Translations under genes and position numbers: made by a program
Shown here: positions 1-6,753 of the stretch, one piece after another
How positions within the stretch are numbered: the stretch's first letter is position 1
How the letters are laid out: every line of letters starts with the position of its first letter
Origin: Clostridiales bacterium
Lineage (GTDB): Bacteria > Bacillota_A > Clostridia > Saccharofermentanales > Saccharofermentanaceae
NCBI GenBank assembly: GCA_024695545.1
Contig: JAILHZ010000180.1
Coordinates: 1 to 18,505, forward strand
Direction of reading: 5' to 3'
DNA: 18,505 bases
The notes under the pieces: model-generated
Databases searched by the model: none
What the model saw: only the letters and a program-made list of their open reading frames with translations
What the model was told of the DNA's origin: nothing

Positions 1-197
1 CCCGGGATCGCCGCAGGAGTAAAGAGCGGAAGAATCGTAAGCGCTTCTGCAATACGCACCTGCACAGCACCAAAGGAGATCGGCGCGAACACAAATGTCA
101 GTGCGACATAAAGTGCCGCGATGATACCTGCCTGGCAGACAAAGAGCGTGCTTTGCCTGCGCTTCTGTGCTTGCGTCTTTAAGGAATCATTACTCAT
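1..197 (-). CDS. queT: QueT-family transporter, N-terminal part (3' end outside window)
   Basis: The first 65 codons are present; the gene continues past the left edge. After a polar N-terminus rich in Lys, Gln and Arg comes a hydrophobic stretch beginning QAGIIAALYVALTFVF and then a segment reading FGAVQVRIAEALTILP, which is the hallmark of the QueT family, a small integral-membrane S-component-like transporter associated with queuosine-precursor (preQ1/preQ0) uptake. The ATG at 197 shares its A with the argC TGA stop (TGATG), so the two genes are translationally coupled; an AAAGGA sits about 11 bases upstream. No preQ1 riboswitch can precede it here because it lies inside an operon. Family assignment is firm from the motif. 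The exact substrate is inferred from the family. Confidence 0.85.
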   Translation of the reverse strand, partial: MSNDSLKTQAQKRRQSTLFVCQAGIIAALYVALTFVFAPISFGAVQVRIAEALTILPLFTPAAIP

Positions 198-1150
198 CAA
201 AGATTCAGTCCTTTGGCCGGATCACATCCGAGACGAATATTCATGCACTGGATCGCCGCACCGGACGCGCCCTTGCCGAGGTTGTCGAACTGCGAAGATA
301 CCACGATGCGTTCTTCGTTACCGGTAACATAGATCTTCATGCCGTCCCAGCCGGAAAGCTGGTTACCTGCGAGGAATCCGCTGGCAGCTGTCTCATCGTC
401 TGCAGCAGTGACCTTGATGAAATCCTTACCTGCATAATACTCACGGAAATACTCAAGGAGCTCCGAAGGAGTCATCTTCTTACTGAGCATGTCCGCAAAG
501 AACGGAACGGAAACGACCATGCCGCTATAGTAATCATCGATGATCGGCGAGAACAGCGGAGCTCTGGAAAGACCCGTGATGGCCTTCATTTCCTTAAGGT
601 GCTTATGCTGCTGGGTAAGTGCGTACTCTCTTCCGGACGCAAACTCCACCGGACGGTCAGAACTCTCATAGACAGCGATCGTCTTCTTACCTGCTCCGGA
701 ATAACCGGAAAGCGCAAAGGCAGATACCGGGTAATCCTTGGAGATGATGCCGCCTGCGATCAGCGGATATACCAGTCCGATAAAACCGGATGCATAACAG
801 CCCGGAACGGCAATACGGTTCCCCGTCTTAATGGCTTCAAGATGTGCATCGGAGAGTTCCGGGAAACCATATGCCCAGCCCTCTTCGGTTCTGTGCGCAG
901 TCGACGCATCAATAATGACCGTGTGATCGTTTTCGGGATCGATCAGGCTGACTGCTTCTCTGGATGCTGCATCCGGCAGGCACAGAAATGTGATGTCCGA
1001 AGAATTGATGAACTTTCTTCTCTCTTCCGGATCCTTTCTCAGCTCTGAATCGATCTTTAAGATCTCAATATCGTCTCTGCCCTTGAATCTCTCGAAGATC
1101 CGAAGACCGGTGGTTCCTTCACTCCCGTCGATAAAAACTTTTGTACTCAT
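197..1150 (-). CDS. argC: N-acetyl-gamma-glutamyl-phosphate reductase, short (type 2) form
   Basis: This 317-residue protein should catalyse NADPH-dependent reduction of N-acetylglutamyl-5-phosphate to the semialdehyde, the third step of arginine synthesis, in the cytoplasm. It opens with the dinucleotide-binding motif FIDGSEGTTGLR (about residues 6-17), carries the catalytic cysteine in VPGCYASGF (Cys118), and has the GYSGAGKK loop near residues 149-156. Its length matches the short ArgC class (about 310 residues) rather than the roughly 345-residue class. The ATG at 1150 follows GAGGA with about 7 bases spacing. The kinase gene upstream ends only 10 bases away and queT overlaps downstream. 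No other arg gene is visible, which is odd for argC; the partners are probably elsewhere in the genome. Confidence 0.93.
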   Translation of the reverse strand: MSTKVFIDGSEGTTGLRIFERFKGRDDIEILKIDSELRKDPEERRKFINSSDITFLCLPDAASREAVSLIDPENDHTVIIDASTAHRTEEGWAYGFPELSDAHLEAIKTGNRIAVPGCYASGFIGLVYPLIAGGIISKDYPVSAFALSGYSGAGKKTIAVYESSDRPVEFASGREYALTQQHKHLKEMKAITGLSRAPLFSPIIDDYYSGMVVSVPFFADMLSKKMTPSELLEYFREYYAGKDFIKVTAADDETAASGFLAGNQLSGWDGMKIYVTGNEERIVVSSQFDNLGKGASGAAIQCMNIRLGCDPAKGLNL

Positions 1151-1160
1151 AATTCTTTCC

Positions 1161-1772
1161 TCACTTTACGCTGTTCAGATATGCCAGGATCGTCTCCACG
1201 GCGCCGTCTACATCTACCAGATCCGAGTGAACGCACAGATGATATGTCGCGCTCGACCCCCATTTCTGATTCGTGTAATGGTTGTAGTAATTTGCTCTTG
1301 CTGCATTCATGTCATTGATATACCGCTCCATCTGTTCGTCCGTATAATCAGCCTTTTCAATGGCGACTTTTCTCTTTCTTCGGATCTTATAGGGCATGCT
1401 CGCTGCAATAAAGATATTGATACTGCCTTCGTTTCTGAGCACGAAATCCGCGCATCGTCCAACGATCACACATGGACCTTTTGCCGCCAGATCCTTGATC
1501 ACCCTGCACTGCTGAAGATGGATCGCATCGGAAACATCCGGCGTGTAAGACAGGGAGAAGAAAGGCATTCTGGACTTTCCCTTTTCCGAGATACGGTGTG
1601 CACCCTCTTCATTTTTTTCGATGAGTTTGGGATCCAGACCGCCCTGCTCGGAGGCAAGTGTGATCAGTTCTCTGTCATAAAACGGCACACCCAAACGCTC
1701 GGCAAGCTTCATGCCGATCTCATGTCCGCCCGAACCGAATTCGCGTCCGATTGTAATCACATGACTGTTCAT
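1161..1772 (-). CDS. Cytidylate-kinase-like P-loop protein
   Basis: A 203-residue protein whose N-terminus ITIGREFGSGGHEIG is the P-loop of the cytidylate-kinase-like family (Pfam Cytidylate_kin2), followed by the usual GVPFYDRELI segment. A central GPCVIVGRCADFVL strand and an Arg/Lys-rich lid (KIRRKRKVAIEK) also fit a nucleoside-monophosphate-kinase fold. Members of this group differ from canonical Cmk, are common in Bacillota, and mostly have no proven substrate, so CMP phosphorylation should not be assumed. The ATG at 1772 has TGGAGG 8 bases upstream. It sits between an SLC13-type permease gene (32-base gap) and argC (10-base gap) in one run, so co-transcription is likely. No sequence defect is visible. 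Confidence 0.85.
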   Translation of the reverse strand: MNSHVITIGREFGSGGHEIGMKLAERLGVPFYDRELITLASEQGGLDPKLIEKNEEGAHRISEKGKSRMPFFSLSYTPDVSDAIHLQQCRVIKDLAAKGPCVIVGRCADFVLRNEGSINIFIAASMPYKIRRKRKVAIEKADYTDEQMERYINDMNAARANYYNHYTNQKWGSSATYHLCVHSDLVDVDGAVETILAYLNSVK

Positions 1773-1804
1773 ACGAATAACCTCCAGATGTTTATTCTAT
1801 CAGA

Positions 1805-2938
1805 TTAGCGGAAGAAGAACCATGCCATAACGCTCATGACAACCAGGAACAGCAGATTCATCACCGCGAAAAGCAGAAGGTACTTCTTCGTGTGTCCCGG
1901 GTGCAGAGTCCGGTAGTGGCTGAACGTTATAAGGCTCGCCAGAGACGAGATCAGGGTACCCGTTCCACCGATATTTACTCCGAGAAGCAGCTCCTTATAG
2001 TTGCCGGTAAACCTTGAAAGCAGGATCGCCGACGGGACATTACTGATGACCTGACAGGACCCGATACTGACGAGCATCGGGGACCTTCCGAGAAGGCTTC
2101 CCACGAAGTCCTGAACAGCAGGGATCCTGGCCATATTTCCCGAGAAAACAAAGAAAAGCGCGAATGTCGAAAGAAGACCGTAGTCCACCTCGGCAAATGC
2201 TTTTTTATCAGCAAAGACCAGTACCAGCGGAATGATGATCAGTCCGACCCAGTACGGGATCAGACGGAATACGATCAGAAGGGAGAACGCAAAGAGCGTC
2301 AGATAAAGCGCGGTCCTCTTCTTATTCAGAGTCTGGCCGGAATCATCACGGATCACCAGTTTCGTTCGCGGGAGCAGGAAACAGGCTGCCGTCAGCATGG
2401 CGATCGCCAGGATAAACGGCGGGAACATGATCTTCATAAACTCACCCGTCGGAATGCCGTAATGCGAGTAAAGATATAGATTCTGCGGGTTTCCGAACGG
2501 TGTAAGCATACCGCCCAGGTTCGCGGAGATATTCTGAAGGATGAAGATATACGCCATCTTCTCCTCATTTTTCGTTACCGAAAGAGCAAAGTATCCGAGC
2601 GGAAGGAATGTGATGAGCGCCATATCGTTGGCGATCAGCATGGATCCGATGAATGTGATATATACGAGGGCAAGAGCCAGAAGTCTCAGATTTCCGGTCG
2701 TGACGACGATCCTCTGCGCTACGATCCCGAAGAAACGGATGTCCTTGAGCGCACAGATCACGGCAAGTGTCAGGAAAAGACATGTCAGTGTACGAAGGTC
2801 GAAATAGTGGAGATACTCTTTATCCGGCGGGACAAAGAAAGCCGTCACGATGGCAAGAAGCGCCGCGATACACACGACAGTATTCTTCTTAAAGAATGCC
2901 GCGACCGCATGAAATCCCCTGTTCTCCGCTTTATCCAC
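1805..2938 (-). CDS. SLC13/ArsB-type anion permease
   Basis: A 377-residue polytopic membrane protein with roughly ten hydrophobic spans. Two signature regions identify the ion-transporter superfamily of CitMHS, ArsB, NhaD and SLC13: LIANDMALITFLPL (about 101-114) with NLGGMLTPFGNPQNLYLY (about 140-157), and in the C-terminal half ISNVPSAILLSRFT followed by a Gly/Thr-rich GVNIGGTGTLISSLASL. These are the paired substrate-binding loops of the two inverted halves. Likely substrates are dicarboxylates, sulfate or another inorganic anion, and the sequence does not decide which. The start is GTG at 2938, chosen because AAGGAG lies 6 bases upstream. It is the first gene of the argC-queT run, with a candidate promoter about 60 bases upstream. 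Confidence 0.85.
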   Translation of the reverse strand: MDKAENRGFHAVAAFFKKNTVVCIAALLAIVTAFFVPPDKEYLHYFDLRTLTCLFLTLAVICALKDIRFFGIVAQRIVVTTGNLRLLALALVYITFIGSMLIANDMALITFLPLGYFALSVTKNEEKMAYIFILQNISANLGGMLTPFGNPQNLYLYSHYGIPTGEFMKIMFPPFILAIAMLTAACFLLPRTKLVIRDDSGQTLNKKRTALYLTLFAFSLLIVFRLIPYWVGLIIIPLVLVFADKKAFAEVDYGLLSTFALFFVFSGNMARIPAVQDFVGSLLGRSPMLVSIGSCQVISNVPSAILLSRFTGNYKELLLGVNIGGTGTLISSLASLITFSHYRTLHPGHTKKYLLLFAVMNLLFLVVMSVMAWFFFR

Positions 2939-2998
2939 GATTCTCTCCTTCTTCTTCGGGTCTTATGTGCAAGAAGTGTCCTTCTTCGCGCCCGCGCT

Positions 2999-3007
2999 AT
3001 TATAGCA
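2999..3007 (-). promoter_or_regulatory. Extended -10 promoter of the permease-argC-queT operon
   Basis: On the minus strand the bases read TGCTATAAT, a perfect extended -10 element. No good -35 is seen at normal spacing, only a T-rich tract. It lies between the terminator of the DUF4230 gene and the permease start, giving a predicted leader of about 55 bases. Confidence 0.55.
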
Positions 3008-3041
3008 CCAACCATATATAAAAAAAAGAGTCCGGAAGAAT

Positions 3042-3079
3042 ATAAAAAGAGGACCGTCGCTTTTTTCAAAGGACGGTCC
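3042..3079 (-). terminator. Rho-independent terminator after the DUF4230 gene
   Basis: On the minus strand GGACCGTC (3079-3072) pairs with GACGGTCC (3058-3051) around a 13-base loop and is followed by TCTTTTTATA. It lies about 25 bases after the DUF4230 stop and insulates it from the permease operon. Confidence 0.8.
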
Positions 3080-3104
3080 TTCTTCCTTGCGGTTTGATCC
3101 GCAA

Positions 3105-3854
3105 TTATTGTGCTACAGAGGTGTCTATCGTGGTTTCCTTAGGTGGCTGTTCCGTCGGAGAGAGGAACACGACCTTATACTCGCTGTGCACTTTGGCAAG
3201 TGTGTTGATAATGATCTCTTTAAAATGTTTCTCGGCCTTCTCGTAGATGCCGTTTCTCTCGGCAGATTCGAGCTGCTGTGCTTTTACCTCGGCAAGGCGG
3301 ACGGTTACTTCGTCTGCACGGATCGGGTTAAACACATTGTTGTCCTGCATGACCGTAACTTTCTCCTGCGGGAGATTGTTATCTACGATTGGCTTATCCG
3401 GGATCGTAATATAGATCTCTTTCTTCTGGTTGTTAACCACTGTCTTCAGATCGTTAAGATCGTAGCCGACCTTGATGGTTCCGGCATAAACGATCTGGAT
3501 CTTATGCTGTGTACCCCAGATATCAAAGTCCGTGTACGGGATCTGAAGGTTATCCACAACATTCGCGGTTCCCGCGTAATCCTCGGAGTAGGTCATCAGC
3601 TCGGAGATCTCCTGCAACTGCTCCATGACGTTATCTCTTGTCAGGATGATTCCGTGGAACTTCTCTTCCTCAGCGATGATCGCTTCTCTTGAACCGCCAT
3701 TCTTCACGCCTTTGGACTTGCCCCAGCCGAAGAAGAATGTGAGGACACATATTATTCCGATGATGGCCATAAGTACGAACAGTCTGTGGCCCCATCTGGC
3801 GAAGAAGCCTCTCTCGCGTACTCTTTTGCCATTTACATACTCATAATTTCTCAT
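3105..3854 (-). CDS. DUF4230 membrane-anchored protein
   Basis: The 249-residue protein has a basic N-terminus, one membrane span at about residues 23-45, and a domain reading LMTYSEDYAGTANVVDN, then WGTQHKIQIVYAGTIKVGYD and a later IPDKPIVDNNLP, the pattern of DUF4230. This family has no established biochemical role; members are single-span proteins whose domain is most likely outside the membrane here. A Glu/Lys/Ala-rich helical stretch (about 190-225) lies near the C-terminus. I place the start at ATG 3854 rather than the in-frame ATG at 3905, because AGGAGG sits 6 bases before it and the upstream 17 codons have no such site. It is a single-gene unit with its own terminator and is divergent from an XRE regulator. 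Function is unknown. Confidence 0.8.
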   Translation of the reverse strand: MRNYEYVNGKRVRERGFFARWGHRLFVLMAIIGIICVLTFFFGWGKSKGVKNGGSREAIIAEEEKFHGIILTRDNVMEQLQEISELMTYSEDYAGTANVVDNLQIPYTDFDIWGTQHKIQIVYAGTIKVGYDLNDLKTVVNNQKKEIYITIPDKPIVDNNLPQEKVTVMQDNNVFNPIRADEVTVRLAEVKAQQLESAERNGIYEKAEKHFKEIIINTLAKVHSEYKVVFLSPTEQPPKETTIDTSVAQ

Positions 3855-4074
3855 AGCTTTTCCTCCTTCATCGCTCGCGTATCTCTGTAGCACTTTTTCG
3901 ATCACGCGATGGTCGTTAGTTGTTTCATAATACGTTCTCTTTACGTATAGAGCTTATTCCCTCTTACTAGCTCATAGTCTCTCATATTAATGATAAATGA
4001 ATCCGGCGGATAATTCCTCTTGATTTTTTAAACAAATTTAGAAATAACCGTTACGGGCTTATTCCTTTTGTTCT

Positions 4075-4102
4075 GACTATAGTTTATAATCTACTGTGTC
4101 AA
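4075..4102. promoter_or_regulatory. Overlapping divergent promoters with candidate operator
   Basis: The minus strand carries a perfect TTGACA (4102-4097) and TATAGT (4081-4076) with a short 15-base spacer, facing the DUF4230 gene. The plus strand carries TATAAT (4085-4090) facing the XRE gene, with a poor -35 TTCCTT at 4062. Between and across them lies GACTATA-GTT-TATAATC (4075-4091), an inverted repeat with 6 of 7 matching positions. The repeat is seen directly; its role as an operator is inference. The rest of the 3855-4177 gap is AT-rich and holds no other gene that I can support. Confidence 0.4.
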
Positions 4103-4177
4103 GCAAAAAATGGTTCAGGTCCCCCTTTAGGGTCATCTAATTTGCTTTGAATTTCAAAATATAGGTTGGAGCGGAAA

Positions 4178-4678
4178 ATGGGAAGAAAATCAATTAAGGA
4201 AAACAAGAACATTTATCAGATCAGTCGTGAGGCACAGAACCTTACGCGCGACGCCGCTTCCGAGAAGCTGCAGTACATCTCTGCAGACCGCATCGAGAAG
4301 ATCGAGAACGAGAAAACACTTCCTCATCCGGAAGAGATCCTAGCTATGGCCGACTGCTATAAGAACCCTTCACTGTGCAACTATTTCTGCTCCCACGAGT
4401 GCCCGATCGGACAGGAATATGTTCCCGAAGTCGTTCCGAAGGAACTGTCCCAGATCACTCTTGAGATGATTGCGACACTCAATTCCATTGATAAGAATAA
4501 GAACCGTCTCATCGAGATCACCGTTGACGGTAAGATCCACGACGATGAGCTCCCGGATTTCATCGAGATCAAGAACGAGCTTGACCGCATGGCTCTGACC
4601 ATCGACTCTCTCCGTCTCTGGATCGATAACGCCATTGCCGAGGGCGAACTGAAGAAGGAAGATTTCAAGCAGTCCTGA
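4178..4678 (+). CDS. XRE-type helix-turn-helix regulator with cysteine cluster
   Basis: A 166-residue protein. Residues about 10-58 form an XRE-like helix-turn-helix: NIYQISREAQNLTRDAASE, then ISADRIEKIENEKTLPHPEEI, which matches the recognition helix and the following helix of the Cro/cI fold. Directly after it four cysteines are spaced C-x6-C-x3-C-x3-C (60, 67, 71, 75, ending CSHECPIG), which could hold a metal or act in redox sensing. The C-terminal half is acidic and probably helical, perhaps for dimerisation. ATG 4178 is chosen because GGAG lies 6 bases upstream; a TTG at 4166 in the same frame lacks such a site. It is followed by a strong terminator and diverges from the DUF4230 gene, which it may regulate. 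Target genes are not known. Confidence 0.7.
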   Translation: MGRKSIKENKNIYQISREAQNLTRDAASEKLQYISADRIEKIENEKTLPHPEEILAMADCYKNPSLCNYFCSHECPIGQEYVPEVVPKELSQITLEMIATLNSIDKNKNRLIEITVDGKIHDDELPDFIEIKNELDRMALTIDSLRLWIDNAIAEGELKKEDFKQS

Positions 4679-4708
4679 CCAGCCACTTGATAGATTTTTA
4701 CAGAATAT

Positions 4709-4745
4709 AAAGAGGGCCCGCATGTCTCACTCATGCGGGCTCTTT
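4709..4745 (+). terminator. Terminator after the XRE gene, possibly two-way
   Basis: AAAGAG..CCCGCATG pairs with CATGCGGGCTCTTT with a 2-base bulge and a 7-base loop. The stem ends in CTCTTTC on the plus strand, and on the minus strand it is followed by CTCTTTATATTC, so it can serve both the XRE gene and the possible small gene at 4731-4892. Confidence 0.75.
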
Positions 4746-4892
4746 CGATGAAAGTGGAGGTGTTGTATTCTGTCTGATCAGTCGTCCGTGGAAGGTCGAC
4801 TGATCCTCTAGTCCGATCCGCTCGCTCAGCTGGGGGAAGTTTTGCATTGCCTCGCATAAGCGGATCATTTGAAGCCTTTTGTCTAAGTCCAT
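4731..4892 (-). CDS. Possible small protein, 53 residues
   Basis: I do not recognise this as a known gene. The reading frame starts MDLDKRLQMIRLCEAMQNF, then has LSERIGLEDQSTFHGRLIRQ, and ends inside the terminator stem. The composition is protein-like and amphipathic, unlike the Arg-rich antisense frames around it. The second segment loosely resembles the last helix-turn-helix of AraC regulators (GFxDQSxFxRxF pattern), but it is far too short to be a regulator, so it may be a fragment or a small helical protein. The ATG at 4892 has a weak AAGGA 9 bases upstream. A better ribosome site belongs to an out-of-frame 16-residue peptide just upstream (4897-4947), so coupling or an old frameshift is possible. 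Without homologues the coding status is open. Confidence 0.3.
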   Translation of the reverse strand: MDLDKRLQMIRLCEAMQNFPQLSERIGLEDQSTFHGRLIRQNTTPPLSSKEPA

Positions 4893-4896
4893 GAAG

Positions 4897-4947
4897 TCAC
4901 ATCCTTGCTTCAGTTTCTTTTTCCATTTCTTCTTGCCTTGTAAACAT
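4897..4947 (-). CDS. Possible 16-residue leader peptide
   Basis: ATG at 4947 is preceded by AAGGAG at 9 bases and encodes MFTRQEEMEKETEARM before a TGA, 4 bases ahead of the start of the 53-residue frame. It is very charged. It could be a translated leader coupled to the next frame, or the true N-terminus of a gene split by a frameshift. The strong ribosome site is the only real support. Confidence 0.22.
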   Translation of the reverse strand: MFTRQEEMEKETEARM

Positions 4948-5029
4948 TCTATTCTTCTCCTTAAGGAAGAAACACATGGAGCATGGATAAATAGCGGGGT
5001 CTATTTTCTGTTTCCCCGCATGTTAGGAA

Positions 5030-5038
5030 TGATATAAT
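5030..5038 (+). promoter_or_regulatory. Extended -10 promoter of the Lys-rich-tail protein gene
   Basis: TGATATAAT is a perfect extended -10 element 34 bases before the start codon. The region at -35 is weak. Just upstream, GCGGGG (4994-4999) and CCCCGC (5014-5019) form an inverted repeat that overlaps where the polymerase would bind. Confidence 0.5.
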
Positions 5039-5071
5039 GAGGAAAAAGCATCAGGTTTGGGAGGGGCACAT

Positions 5072-5617
5072 ATGAAGTACGTACTGGTTTCACTTACAGA
5101 GAGTAGCAAAATCGACTTTTCCGGAGCGGAGAAGCTCTTAAAGACGGACCATCTGGTCTTCCTCTATGTAAAGGGTAAGAAAACTCTTTCTGCTTCCATC
5201 AAGGAAGCCCTCGAAGATGTAAAAGCGGAGATCGAGTATGTCGAGATCGCATCTTCTTCCGAACTGATTCCCATGATGGCTTTCCTGATCGGATATCACG
5301 CAGGATTAAAGCACGAAGTCATCGTCATTACTGAAGACAAGAGCAAATTCCCGTCGAAGGTCGCCAAGGAAGCGAAGGTCCTCGGTTCTTTCCGCTCGGT
5401 ATCCGGCTCGTCGGCAGGCACTTCATCAGCCAAGAAGACTACGGCAAAGAAGTCCACTACCACAACTAAGGCTTCCACCACTAAGAAAGCCTCTACTGCT
5501 AAGAAATCTTCTACTGCTAAGAAGACCACCACGAAGAAGACCGCCGCTTCCAAAAAGAAAGACGACGGTCTGGATGTTTCCGATATATTCGATACGATCG
5601 TGAAGAAGCTCTTCTGA
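5072..5617 (+). CDS. Protein with possible PIN-like domain and histone-like Lys-rich tail
   Basis: A 181-residue protein in three parts. Residues 1-110 alternate strands and helices (KYVLVSL, DHLVFLYVKGKK, KAEIEYVEI, MMAFLIGYHAG, EVIVITEDKSKF), an order that recalls PIN-like/NYN nuclease folds of the type where a D-x-ENV strand, an FLG helix and an I-x-KDKGF strand follow each other. Here the N-terminal Asp is absent and only the EDK near 88-90 is kept, so catalysis is doubtful. Residues 111-163 are a low-complexity Ser/Thr/Ala/Lys tail with repeated STAKK units, like histone H1 or HU-type tails that bind nucleic acid. A short non-repetitive end, VSDIFDTIVKKLF, follows. ATG 5072 has GGAGG 7 bases upstream; a TTG at 5057 would include that site. 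The PIN-like call is tentative; nucleic-acid binding is an inference from charge. Confidence 0.5.
   Translation: MKYVLVSLTESSKIDFSGAEKLLKTDHLVFLYVKGKKTLSASIKEALEDVKAEIEYVEIASSSELIPMMAFLIGYHAGLKHEVIVITEDKSKFPSKVAKEAKVLGSFRSVSGSSAGTSSAKKTTAKKSTTTTKASTTKKASTAKKSSTAKKTTTKKTAASKKKDDGLDVSDIFDTIVKKLF
5492..5523 (+). repeat. Short direct repeat in the Lys-rich tail
   Basis: TCTACTGCTAAGAA occurs at 5492-5505 and again at 5510-5523, an 18-base period that encodes the STAKKS unit. It shows recent duplication inside the low-complexity tail. Confidence 0.7.
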
Positions 5618-5650
5618 TCTTCTTCCCCGCATCCTTCATTTATCCTTCAA

Positions 5651-6718
5651 TCAGGACAGAGTGATCAGAGTACCTGCAGCAAGCTCCGGATCATTTGACT
5701 CAAGCACGGTCATTATTTTTTCTCCGGGGGCAATCTGAAGAATGACAGTATGTCCATGATTGTTAGATCCATAGAGATACAGGATGTCTTCCCTGTTCTG
5801 GCTGCCACAGATGTGCAGATCCTTATACTCGGCATTTCCTCTTTTGAGAGAAGCAGTCAGAGAAGTCTTGTCAAAGCTGACTGTAACACCGTTATGCTTG
5901 TCGAGCATGCTCTCGGGAAGCTTATCAAGATCAGAAGCCGTTACCTGACGGGTCTTTGAGCTGAATGTGTCTGCAGAAACCAGGAATGCCGTGGCATCCT
6001 TCGGGTTATAAAGCACATAATTGTCCAGAGTATCGGAGAACTCCGCATTCATCTCGATCCACTCCGTAACTTCCTTCGGAATTTCTGCAACCGGCGCATT
6101 GGGAAGGTACAGAATCAGTTCATCCGGCTCCATAAAACCATACGGATCTGAATAGGTGACCGTAGCCGGGCTGTCCATATACTTCTCTTCTCTCGGCTCG
6201 AACTTCTTGGTCTCAAACTTAGTTACGTGCGTGGAAAAAGAATATGCATTGACGCGTGTAAATCCATCGATCGTACCGTTAAAATTGCATTCCAGGCAAT
6301 CATATCCATCACCGTCGATCTTTCCTGTGGCACTAGTATACTCGCCCTGGAAGGTCTTATCTTCCACATCCAGATCCAGGATCGTCGACCAGCTGGTCAG
6401 AAGTGAAAGAACACATGTCAGGCGCGAATGAAGCTTATAGGAATCATCGCCATAGAATGCATACAGATCCTTATCCAGATCAAAGGCCGGCTTGAACTCC
6501 GATTCCGTCGGCTCGGTATCATCTGCAGATTTTGTGGAATCCGTGGCATCTTTTACGTCTTTGGAATCAGCAGCATCAGTTTCATCTGACACGGCCGATG
6601 TCACATCCGAAGTATCTTTCGACAGTTTCGCTTTTTTCTCTTTATCATCCTTCTTTCCGCAGGCGCAGAGCAGGATGCTCACTGCAGCCAGTGAGGCGGC
6701 AAATCGTTTTATTTTCAT
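5651..6718 (-). CDS. Lipoprotein of unknown function
   Basis: A 355-residue exported lipoprotein. Residues 1-20 form a signal peptide (MKIKRF, then a hydrophobic core) ending at the lipobox LCAC with Cys20 as the lipid anchor. Residues 21 to about 75 are a charged Asp/Lys/Ser/Thr linker typical of surface lipoproteins. The rest, about 280 residues, is a globular domain with many aromatic and charged residues that I do not recognise. The start ATG 6718 has AAGGAG 8 bases upstream. The gene lies 77 bases after the response regulator, with a candidate promoter of its own in that gap (6754-6762), so it may be read both with the ABC/two-component operon and alone. A role in envelope stress is suggested only by position. 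Confidence 0.75.
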   Translation of the reverse strand: MKIKRFAASLAAVSILLCACGKKDDKEKKAKLSKDTSDVTSAVSDETDAADSKDVKDATDSTKSADDTEPTESEFKPAFDLDKDLYAFYGDDSYKLHSRLTCVLSLLTSWSTILDLDVEDKTFQGEYTSATGKIDGDGYDCLECNFNGTIDGFTRVNAYSFSTHVTKFETKKFEPREEKYMDSPATVTYSDPYGFMEPDELILYLPNAPVAEIPKEVTEWIEMNAEFSDTLDNYVLYNPKDATAFLVSADTFSSKTRQVTASDLDKLPESMLDKHNGVTVSFDKTSLTASLKRGNAEYKDLHICGSQNREDILYLYGSNNHGHTVILQIAPGEKIMTVLESNDPELAAGTLITLS

Positions 6719-6753
6719 ATACTCTTCTCCTTTACCCTTATCAGGCTTTCCCT

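Noticed and set aside
167..1048. Long plus-strand open frame of 293 codons
   Set aside because: It lies antisense to a clear argC with all motifs, has a Cys/Arg/His-rich composition with no recognisable domain and no ribosome site.
4105..4140. Text with CAGGTCCCCCTTTAGGG that recalls ends of IS elements
   Set aside because: It is a single short stretch with no partner end, no target duplication and no transposase. Chance or promoter upstream DNA explains it as well.
4381..4857. Minus-strand frame of 158 codons over the XRE gene
   Set aside because: It overlaps most of a better supported gene, crosses the terminator stem and has an Arg/Ser-rich shadow composition. Only the other minus frame at 4731-4892 looked protein-like.
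5602..5625. GAAGAAG/CTTCTTC hairpin at the end of the Lys-rich-tail gene
   Set aside because: The stem is weak, half of it is coding sequence and it is followed by CCCCGC instead of a U-run on the plus strand.
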